NCBI GenBank assembly: GCA_002342205.1
Contig: DDPN01000142.1
Location: forward strand, 23,954 to 36,072
Source of the DNA: Chitinophagaceae bacterium UBA2467
Lineage (GTDB): Bacteria; Bacteroidota; Bacteroidia; Chitinophagales; Chitinophagaceae
Direction: 5' to 3'
Length of the DNA stretch: 12,119 nt
Numbering within the stretch: position 1 is the first letter of the stretch; each line of letters begins with the position of its first letter. Below are positions 7,784 through 12,119 of this stretch, in pieces. The notes below the pieces were generated by a model. The model worked only from the letters and a program-made list of their open reading frames with translations. It searched no databases and was not told the DNA's origin. Position numbers and translations under genes: made by a program.

Positions 7784-7786
7784 CGG

Positions 7787-7889
7787 TCCTTTCACAAAAC
7801 GACGGGTGTGGTGACCTGGCGTAAGTAAATGGAAATCCGGATCGTTCTCCCGATCCATCTTTCATCTAACGTGAAAAAAAGAGACTAAA
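7787..7889 (+). promoter_or_regulatory. rpmH 5' leader with a hairpin and a possible 19-residue upstream ORF
   Basis: The leader contains a 6-bp perfect hairpin, GGATCG (7839-7844) with CGATCC (7851-7856), loop TTCTCC. The hairpin lies inside an ATG-initiated reading frame at 7829-7888 (MEIRIVLPIHLSSNVKKRD) whose stop codon ends 1 nt before the rpmH ATG. A purine-rich tract (GTGAAAAAAAGAGA, 7871-7884) precedes rpmH. This could be a translationally coupled or autoregulated leader, but no known ribosomal-protein leader class was recognised and chance is possible. Confidence 0.4.
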
Positions 7890-8045
7890 ATGAAACGTAC
7901 TTTTCAACCTCATCGTAAGCGTCGTAAAACCGTACACGGATTTCGTAAGCGTATGCAAACTGCCAATGGACGTAAAGTATTGGCTAGTCGTCGTGCAAAA
8001 GGTCGCAAAAAGTTGACTGTGTCTGACGAGCGCAAATTGAAATAA
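7890..8045 (+). CDS. rpmH: 50S ribosomal protein L34
   Basis: A 51-residue, very basic protein of the large ribosomal subunit. The sequence begins MKRTFQPHRKRRKTVHGFRK, continues RMQTANGRKVLASRRAKGR and ends KKLTVSDERKLK, matching the universal L34 pattern: the KRTFQP start, HGFRKRM, the NGR..LA.RR.KGR core and a Bacteroidota-style L..SDE extension. The gene is complete, from ATG at 7890 to TAA at 8043-8045. It stands before rnpA in the usual order, with its own promoter core and leader upstream and a strong hairpin directly after. Because it is so short it is easily missed by length-filtered gene calling. Confidence 0.98.
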   Translation: MKRTFQPHRKRRKTVHGFRKRMQTANGRKVLASRRAKGRKKLTVSDERKLK

Positions 8046-8078
8046 CCCATCGCCTCCCTGAGGTTTTGATAACTTTAC

Positions 8079-8103
8079 AGCTCCGGAATACCGGAGCTTT
8101 TTT
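8079..8103 (+). terminator. Strong intrinsic terminator between rpmH and rnpA
   Basis: AGCTCCGG (8079-8086) pairs perfectly with CCGGAGCT (8091-8098) around an AATA tetraloop and runs into six T residues (8098-8103), then ATTTTC. This is a textbook terminator. It lies 33 nt after rpmH and 11 nt before the rnpA ATG, so it may set rpmH above rnpA expression by partial readthrough. Confidence 0.9.
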
Positions 8104-8114
8104 ATTTTCTTTTC

Positions 8115-8501
8115 ATGATGGTGCGACACACATTTGGTAAAGCAGAACGATTAAAAAGTCGAAAATCGATTGATGCGCTTTTTAAGGAAGGTCAGCGATT
8201 TAATATGGGCTCCATCCGTGTGTTGTATCGTCCAGTTGCACAATCCGGCATTCGAGTAGGTGTTGGCGTTTCGGCCCGGCAATTCAAGTTAGCGGTTGAA
8301 CGCAACCGGGTTAAGCGCTTATTGCGCGAGTCGTACCGATTACAAAAACAGATCCTTGCTCCTGTAGTAGAACATTGCAAGGGGTTGGATGTTTTTTTTA
8401 TTTATACGGCACCTGCAATGCCGGTCTATTCAGCACTCGCTCCTCAAATGGAAAAAATTCTCACTAAACTCAATACCATTCTTGCAAAAGAATCCAACTA
8501 A
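8115..8501 (+). CDS. rnpA: Ribonuclease P protein component
   Basis: Protein subunit of RNase P, which helps the catalytic RNA bind and cleave 5' leaders of pre-tRNAs. The 128-residue product has the expected order: TFGKAERLKSRKSIDALFKEG near the N-terminus (8 to about 26 for the key part FGKAERLKSRKSI), the central strand VGVGVSARQFKLAVE, and the RNR helix RNRVKRLLRE at 63-72, which binds RNA. Two ATGs are adjacent (8115 and 8118) and either could be used. No Shine-Dalgarno is evident and the terminator hairpin ends just upstream. The RNase P RNA gene (rnpB) was not seen in the window. Its 3' end overlaps the probable start of yidD. Confidence 0.96.
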   Translation: MMVRHTFGKAERLKSRKSIDALFKEGQRFNMGSIRVLYRPVAQSGIRVGVGVSARQFKLAVERNRVKRLLRESYRLQKQILAPVVEHCKGLDVFFIYTAPAMPVYSALAPQMEKILTKLNTILAKESN

Positions 8502-8736
8502 TATCTCGCTGTTTATAAAACGCATTTTGATTTTACCCTTTTTGGTGTTGATCAAATTGTATCAATGGGTTTTATCACCATGGATAGGACCCAAATGCCG
8601 TTATACACCAACTTGCTCTCACTATGCAGCAGAGGCATTGCAAAAGCATGGTCTTTTAAAAGGACTTTGGCTTTCTATAAAAAGAATTAGCCGCTGCCAT
8701 CCGTGGGGAAGCAGCGGCTATGATCCAGTTCCTTAA
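8482..8736 (+). CDS. yidD: Membrane protein insertion efficiency factor YidD (start uncertain)
   Basis: Small membrane-associated protein linked to YidC-dependent insertion of inner-membrane proteins. Family marks are unmistakable: a hydrophobic N-terminal helix (ILILPFLVLIKLYQWVLSP), GPKCRYTPTCSHYA with the conserved cysteines, GLWLSIKRISRCHPWG and the ending GYDPVP. The start is the problem. Between the rnpA 3' region and the conserved part there is no in-frame ATG. The only one, at 8389, would add a 31-residue tail unlike YidD and overlap rnpA by 113 nt. I chose the TTG at 8482 (84 residues, overlapping rnpA by 20 nt). Other options are TTG 8527 and an unusual CTG 8509 or ATA 8515, the last giving the family-like opening (M)KRILILPF. 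Product certain, start not. Confidence 0.9.
   Translation: MQKNPTNISLFIKRILILPFLVLIKLYQWVLSPWIGPKCRYTPTCSHYAAEALQKHGLLKGLWLSIKRISRCHPWGSSGYDPVP
8676..8720 (-). terminator. Intrinsic terminator for sod, embedded antisense in yidD
   Basis: A perfect 10-bp inverted repeat, TAGCCGCTGC (8688-8697) and GCAGCGGCTA (8711-8720), loop 13 nt. Read on the minus strand, it is followed by ATTCTTTTTATAG, the T-rich tract of an intrinsic terminator, 26 nt past the sod stop codon. On the plus strand the same bases encode the conserved SRCHPWGSSGY end of YidD and no T-run follows. Confidence 0.75.
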
Positions 8737-8745
8737 AGAACCTGG

Positions 8746-9351
8746 TTAGCTGGCTTTTTCAAAACGTGCAGCCACTACATTCCAGTTGATTACTTGCCAG
8801 AATGCACCTAAATAATCAGCTCTTCTATTTTGATACTTTAGATAATAGGCATGCTCCCATACATCTACTCCTAAAATGGGTGTTCCTTTTACTTCTGCAA
8901 TGTCCATAAGGGGATTATCCTGGTTAGGCGTTGAACAGATTTCCAATTTTCCATCCTTTACAATTAACCAAGCCCATCCGCTTCCAAAGCGTGTCATACC
9001 TGCAGCAGCAAATTTTTCCTGAAAGGAAGTAAAAGACCCAAATGCAGCGTTGATGGCATCTGCTAATTTTCCAGAAGGCTGTCCACCGGCTTGTGGAGCT
9101 AAACTCTCCCAGAAAAATGTATGGTTCCAGTGACCACCTCCATTGTTACGAACAGCTGCAGAAATACTTCCTGCTTCTTTTACCAGTTGTTCGATTGATT
9201 TGTTTTCGTGCGGGGTTCCTGCAATGGCTTTATTGAGATTGTCTACATAAGCCTGGTGATGTTTACCATGATGAATTTGCATGGTTAATGTGTCAATGTG
9301 TGGCTCAAGCGCCTCATGTGCATAAGGGAGAGGGGATAATGTAAATGGCAT
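8746..9351 (-). CDS. sodA: Superoxide dismutase, Mn-type (Mn/Fe family)
   Basis: Cytosolic enzyme that dismutates superoxide to H2O2 and O2. The 201-residue product has no signal peptide and keeps all four metal ligands: H27 (IHHGKHHQAYVDNLN), H77 (HWNHTFFW), D163 and H167 (DVWEHAYYLKYQN). Metal preference: the stretch before the second ligand is NNGGGHWNH, and the outer-sphere Gln is Q144 in STPNQDNPLM. This is the Mn-SOD pattern, since Fe-SODs take that Gln from an AAQxWNH motif instead; a cambialistic enzyme is not excluded. The gene has its own TAATTTTG promoter core in the 43-nt gap after tadA, and a terminator hairpin lying inside convergent yidD. The stop codons of yidD and sod are separated by 9 nt. 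Confidence 0.96.
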   Translation of the reverse strand: MPFTLSPLPYAHEALEPHIDTLTMQIHHGKHHQAYVDNLNKAIAGTPHENKSIEQLVKEAGSISAAVRNNGGGHWNHTFFWESLAPQAGGQPSGKLADAINAAFGSFTSFQEKFAAAGMTRFGSGWAWLIVKDGKLEICSTPNQDNPLMDIAEVKGTPILGVDVWEHAYYLKYQNRRADYLGAFWQVINWNVVAARFEKAS

Positions 9352-9371
9352 AAATTACTTTTTTGGAATAA

Positions 9372-9379
9372 CAAAATTA
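9372..9379 (-). promoter_or_regulatory. Promoter core (TAATTTTG) for sod, minus strand
   Basis: On the minus strand TAATTTTG matches TAnnTTTG exactly. Predicted transcription starts near 9368, giving a leader of about 17 nt to the ATG at 9351. A TTA lies about 16 nt upstream but no clean TTG -33 element does. The core lies in the gap between tadA and sod, so sod need not depend on tadA transcription. Confidence 0.55.
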
Positions 9380-9394
9380 CGCAAGGGGAGTTCG

Positions 9395-9832
9395 CTAACG
9401 GCGTGCTTTGAAAAAATCCTTCATTAATTGTGCAGCTTCTGCAGCGCAACAGCCAGCATCCAGTTTTGTTTGTGGGTGGAAAGGCCAGTTGGACCCTGCT
9501 ACTTTACGGTAGCCATTTTTTAGGTCATCTGTTCCATATACCACACGTCCGATCTTACTCCAATATAATGCACCTGCACACATTGGGCAGGGTTCTACAG
9601 TTACATAAAGGGTTGCATCGGGTAGGTATTTACTTCCAAGCGCATTAAAAGCAGCGGTTAAAGCAATCATTTCGGCATGAGCAGTGGGGTCTTGCAGCCG
9701 TTCCGTCATGTTGTGCCCACGGGAAATTATTTTTCCGTCTTGCACCACAACCGCTCCAACAGGCACTTCTTCCTCCTCTTTTGCTTGTAATGCTTCTTGT
9801 AAAGCCATTTTCATATAGTGCATATCATCCAT
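9395..9832 (-). CDS. tadA: tRNA-specific adenosine deaminase (nucleoside deaminase family)
   Basis: Zinc deaminase expected to convert A34 to inosine in the tRNA-Arg(ACG) wobble position. In the 145-residue product the CDA-fold marks are EEVPVGAVVVQDGKII, the zinc/proton-shuttle motif HAEM (H52, E54) and PCPMCAGAL (C82, C85 as zinc ligands). The ending LMKDFFKARR matches TadA of Bacteroidota, and N41 in RGHN fits the substrate-binding Asn. Guanine or other nucleoside deaminases share the fold, so substrate is inferred from overall resemblance. The ATG at 9832 is preferred (MDDMHYMKMALQEA fits the family), although M4 at 9823 is possible. Its start codon faces the aldehyde dehydrogenase gene across a very short divergent gap, and sod follows it on the same strand. 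Confidence 0.88.
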   Translation of the reverse strand: MDDMHYMKMALQEALQAKEEEEVPVGAVVVQDGKIISRGHNMTERLQDPTAHAEMIALTAAFNALGSKYLPDATLYVTVEPCPMCAGALYWSKIGRVVYGTDDLKNGYRKVAGSNWPFHPQTKLDAGCCAAEAAQLMKDFFKARR

Positions 9833-9869
9833 GCCCGTGGTATTTGCTAACTTGGTTCAAAATTCAGGT
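9833..9869. promoter_or_regulatory. Compact divergent promoter region between tadA and the aldehyde dehydrogenase
   Basis: Only 37 nt separate the two preferred start codons, so any promoters must overlap each other or the coding starts. Near matches to TAnnTTTG exist in both directions: TAACTTGG on the plus strand (9848-9855) and GAATTTTG on the minus strand (9865-9858), each one base off consensus. Neither is convincing alone. Confidence 0.3.
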
Positions 9870-11243
9870 ATGTCCTACTTATCGCTGTTGACAAAGATGC
9901 GGGAATATTTTGCATCCGGCGCCACGCAATCTGTTGAATTTAGAAAACAGCAACTACAAAGGCTGCGCGACGAGATTTTAAAAAATGAACAAGCCATTAA
10001 TGAGGCCTTGTATCAGGATTTGCACAAAAGTCCCGAAGAGGTTTGGGTATCCGAAACAGGCTTAGTAGTGGGAGAAATAAATGTGGCCTTGAAACAATTG
10101 GATGCATGGGTGAAACCCCGTCGTGTACGCACTAATCTATTGAATCTTCCTTCGTCCAGTTCAATTTTACCAGAGCCATTAGGAGTTGTATTGATCATTG
10201 CACCTTGGAACTATCCCTTTCAGTTATTATTGAATCCATTAGTGGGAGCTATAGCTGCTGGTAATTGTGTGGTCTTAAAACCCAGTGAATACGCACCGGC
10301 AACAGCGGCCGTGATGAAAAAAATAATTGAAGCGGTATTTGATTCTTCCTATATCGCTTATGTAGAAGGAGATGGAGCGAGTGTGGTTCCGTCATTACTA
10401 GAATCATTCCGATTTGATCATATTTTTTATACGGGAAGCACTACAGTGGGTCGTATCATTTATAAAATGGCTGCAGACCAACTTACACCTGTTACCTTAG
10501 AATTAGGAGGGAAAAGTCCTTGTGTAGTGGAGGCAGATGCATCAATCAACGTTGCGGCCAAGCGAATTGCATTGGCAAAATGGAATAACGCTGGTCAAAT
10601 TTGTGTGGCGCCAGATTATATTTTGGTACACGCTTCAGTACGCGATTCCTTTTTACAGGAATTAAAAAAAGTAATTCTGAACTTTTTTACCGAAAACCCT
10701 GCTACCTGTGGGCATTATGGTCGAATCATCAACAGCAAACAGTTTGATCGTTTGGTCAGCTATTTAAAAGATGGCTCCATTTATCACGGAGGTCACTATG
10801 ATCGCGAGCAACTTTATATTGAGCCTACCTTATTGACAGAGGTAGCAATCGATTCTCCTATCATGCAACAGGAAATTTTCGGTCCATTGCTTCCTGTTCT
10901 GTCTTATAACAGTTTTGAAGAAGCTAAGTCAATCATTGCACGTAATCCGAACCCATTGGCGTTTTATGTCTATACCGAAAATCGCGCCCATGAAAAAGCA
11001 TGGTTGCAACAAGTGCCAGCTGGTGGTGCCTGTGTCAACAATTCAATTTTTCACTTGTTAAATCATCGACTTCCTTTTGGAGGACGTGGAACCAGTGGGG
11101 TGGGCGCTTATCATGGTAAGTACTCGTTTGATACATTCAGTCATCAAAAAAGTGTTTTACGAACACCTACTTGGCCCGATCCAGCGCTCAAGTACCCTCC
11201 TTTTAAGGGCAAATTAAATCTGTTAAAAAAGTTAATTGGATGA
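9870..11243 (+). CDS. Aldehyde dehydrogenase, class-3-like (NAD(P)-dependent)
   Basis: Oxidises an aldehyde to the acid with NAD(P)+. From the ATG at 9870 the protein has 457 residues, about the length of short ALDH3-type enzymes. Catalytic parts in order: the oxyanion Asn in IIAPWNYPF (N114), Rossmann-site TGSTTVG (188-194), general-base Glu in TLELGGKSP (E211), nucleophile in NNAGQICVAPDY (C245), and EIFGPLLPV (E335), then FGGRGTSGVGAYHGKYSF near the end, typical of ALDH3/fatty-aldehyde or coniferyl-aldehyde types. Substrate cannot be read from sequence. An upstream in-frame ATG at 9831 would add 13 residues (MPVVFANLVQNSG) but overlaps the tadA start codon and is not family-like, so 9870 is preferred. 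It overlaps the next gene by ATGA, suggesting translational coupling. Confidence 0.94.
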   Translation: MSYLSLLTKMREYFASGATQSVEFRKQQLQRLRDEILKNEQAINEALYQDLHKSPEEVWVSETGLVVGEINVALKQLDAWVKPRRVRTNLLNLPSSSSILPEPLGVVLIIAPWNYPFQLLLNPLVGAIAAGNCVVLKPSEYAPATAAVMKKIIEAVFDSSYIAYVEGDGASVVPSLLESFRFDHIFYTGSTTVGRIIYKMAADQLTPVTLELGGKSPCVVEADASINVAAKRIALAKWNNAGQICVAPDYILVHASVRDSFLQELKKVILNFFTENPATCGHYGRIINSKQFDRLVSYLKDGSIYHGGHYDREQLYIEPTLLTEVAIDSPIMQQEIFGPLLPVLSYNSFEEAKSIIARNPNPLAFYVYTENRAHEKAWLQQVPAGGACVNNSIFHLLNHRLPFGGRGTSGVGAYHGKYSFDTFSHQKSVLRTPTWPDPALKYPPFKGKLNLLKKLIG

Positions 11244-11920
11244 ACAAGCGATCTACATTCAAAATTGCAGTTCTAATAGGAGCGATTCTCAGTGTTGTGC
11301 TTTTTTTCTTTGCAACCAGAAATAATCGGTCCATGAGTTTACGACAACAACTACTTAAAAAATTTTATCCTGCCCTGTTGTGGCTTACTGGAGCGGCAAA
11401 TAAGAATAATCGCTTTATAGTGCATCGTCCTCAGGATCCGCCTCTTTCTTTTTATGAATTAACGGCTACTACAATCAATGGACAGCCCTTTGCGTTTTCT
11501 ACCTTAAAAGGAAAGAAGGTGCTCCTCGTAAATACAGCGAGTGATTGTGGATATACTGCGCAATATGCAGAACTGCAACAGTTGTATGCGCAGTTTGGTG
11601 ATAAGCTTACAATCATTGGTGTGCCCTCCAATGAATTTAAAGAACAAGAAAAGGGAACGGCAACCGATATTGAAAACTTCTGTAAACGTAATTATGGAGT
11701 AACTTTTATTTTATTAGAAAAGTCTAGGGTGAAAAAAGGCGTCGAACAACATTCTGTTTATCAGTGGTTGACCGATCCACAGAAAAATGGATGGAATACA
11801 CAAGGGCCTGTTTGGAATTTTTCAAAATATTTAGTTGACGAGCAAGGTCGTTTAACTCATTATATGGATCCTTCGGTTTCACCGCTTGATACGAGAGTGG
11901 TGAATGCAATCTCCCATTAA
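11240..11920 (+). CDS. Membrane-anchored glutathione peroxidase family protein (probably thioredoxin-dependent)
   Basis: Thiol peroxidase expected to reduce H2O2 or lipid hydroperoxides. The 226-residue product has an N-terminal hydrophobic segment (about 8-26, AVLIGAILSVVLFFFAT) with a basic front, probably an uncleaved anchor, and a linker to about residue 68. The GPx domain then has NTASDCGYTAQY with peroxidatic C103, VPSNEFKEQEKG with Q136, and GPVWNFSKYLVD with W192-N193, completing the Cys-Gln-Trp-Asn catalytic set. C148 in FCKRNYGVTF is placed like the resolving Cys of atypical 2-Cys, thioredoxin-reduced GPx enzymes, so glutathione is probably not the reductant. The usual Cys of PCNQF is Ser130. 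Topology would be N-in with the enzyme in the periplasm, by inference. Overlap with the dehydrogenase (ATGA) suggests joint detoxification of lipid-oxidation products. Confidence 0.9.
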   Translation: MNKRSTFKIAVLIGAILSVVLFFFATRNNRSMSLRQQLLKKFYPALLWLTGAANKNNRFIVHRPQDPPLSFYELTATTINGQPFAFSTLKGKKVLLVNTASDCGYTAQYAELQQLYAQFGDKLTIIGVPSNEFKEQEKGTATDIENFCKRNYGVTFILLEKSRVKKGVEQHSVYQWLTDPQKNGWNTQGPVWNFSKYLVDEQGRLTHYMDPSVSPLDTRVVNAISH

Positions 11921-12119
11921 TCCAAGGGACAATTTTGATGATAGTCTACCAGCGCGATCGATGATTTTTCAAATTGGTAACCCTGGTACGTTTTTGCAAT
12001 TTCATCAAAAACAGCATTGAGCTCTTCTTCTGTTTTTAAGGTCACTAATTTATTTCTGAACTCTTTGATATTGGGCAGTCCTTTTAGATAGTTGGTATAG
12101 TGTCGTCTCATTTCATTGA
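11917..12119 (-). CDS. tRNA-dihydrouridine synthase, C-terminal fragment (DusB-like, partial)
   Basis: The minus-strand frame is open from the right edge to TAA at 11919-11917. The visible 67 or so residues begin ...NEMRRHYTNYLKGLPN and continue IKEFRNKLVTLKTEEELNAV. The RRHYTNYLKGLPN element matches the C-terminal helical, tRNA-binding domain of Dus enzymes of the DusB type, which reduce uridines in the tRNA D-loop with FMN and NADPH. The flavin barrel lies outside the window, so neither the catalytic Cys nor the start can be checked; the Met at 12111 is internal. Its stop codon overlaps the peroxidase stop codon on the opposite strand. Confidence 0.82.
   Translation of the reverse strand, partial: NEMRRHYTNYLKGLPNIKEFRNKLVTLKTEEELNAVFDEIAKTYQGYQFEKSSIALVDYHQNCPLD

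Noticed and set aside
7866..8129. An 87-residue minus-strand reading frame across rpmH
   Set aside because: It is the antisense of the clear L34 gene, has no recognisable motifs and would span the rpmH-rnpA terminator.
8725..8745. Inverted repeat CCAGTTC / GAACCTGG in the yidD-sod gap as a bidirectional terminator
   Set aside because: The stem is interrupted by a bulge and lacks an adjacent T-tract in either direction; the 10-bp hairpin at 8688-8720 explains sod termination better.
9430..9648. A 72-residue plus-strand frame opposite tadA
   Set aside because: It is antisense to the zinc-motif region of tadA and shows no domain, membrane segment or promoter.
9395..9832. Assignment of the deaminase as guanine deaminase
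   Set aside because: The fold motifs are shared, but overall length, the RGHN Asn and the FFKARR-type C-terminus fit TadA better.
1..12119. CRISPR arrays, transposons, phage genes, toxin-antitoxin or other defence systems
   Set aside because: No spaced direct repeats, transposase or integrase motifs, or terminal inverted repeats were seen; all genes have ordinary housekeeping or stress-response matches.
1..12119. tRNA, rRNA or RNase P RNA genes
   Set aside because: No stretch shows tRNA signatures (GTTCRANTC-type T-loop with matching acceptor arms) or rRNA-like sequence, and the gaps are too short for rnpB.

Overview
This 12.1 kb window reads as a core chromosomal segment of a Bacteroidota bacterium, most likely in or near the Chitinophagaceae. 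The evidence is a moderately low GC content, start codons mostly without Shine-Dalgarno sequences, promoter cores of the Bacteroidota type TAnnTTTG (the 11-mer TACCTTTGCGG occurs twice), and the gene order NAD kinase / DUF6089 barrel / isoprenyl transferase / BamA / two Skp-like chaperones / glutamate racemase, which is familiar from this phylum. No rRNA, tRNA, insertion sequence, prophage, CRISPR array or defence locus was seen. I looked for a new multi-gene system and did not find one. The points of interest are regulatory and gene-boundary details.

Layout. Positions 1-6797 are a plus-strand envelope block. It holds the C-terminal end of an outer-membrane beta-barrel protein, nadK, a DUF6089 outer-membrane protein, uppS (undecaprenyl diphosphate synthesis, the lipid carrier for peptidoglycan and O-antigen), bamA (outer-membrane protein assembly) and two tandem OmpH/Skp periplasmic chaperones, and closes with a clear intrinsic terminator. 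murI (D-glutamate for peptidoglycan) follows behind its own promoter-like core. Next come rpmH (ribosomal protein L34, 51 residues) with a roughly 100-nt leader, a strong terminator-like hairpin, rnpA (RNase P protein) and yidD (membrane-insertion factor): the usual rpmH-rnpA-yidD order, but without dnaA or yidC in view.

From 8746 to 9832 the minus strand carries a Mn-type superoxide dismutase and the tRNA adenosine deaminase tadA. Divergent from tadA, a class-3-like aldehyde dehydrogenase overlaps by 4 nt (ATGA) a membrane-anchored, thioredoxin-type glutathione peroxidase. The window ends in the C-terminus of a minus-strand tRNA-dihydrouridine synthase that converges on the peroxidase with overlapping stop codons.

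Functional logic: the left half makes and assembles the cell envelope (BamA with its periplasmic chaperones, UppS and MurI feeding the wall). The middle is RNA and translation housekeeping. The right half deals with superoxide, aldehydes and (lipid) peroxides, flanked by two tRNA-modification enzymes. The most useful corrections for a re-annotator are: rpmH is present although short; uppS probably starts at 2081 rather than 2048; the aldehyde dehydrogenase probably starts at 9870 rather than 9831; yidD has no nearby ATG; and the sod transcript appears to end at a hairpin embedded antisense in the yidD coding sequence.
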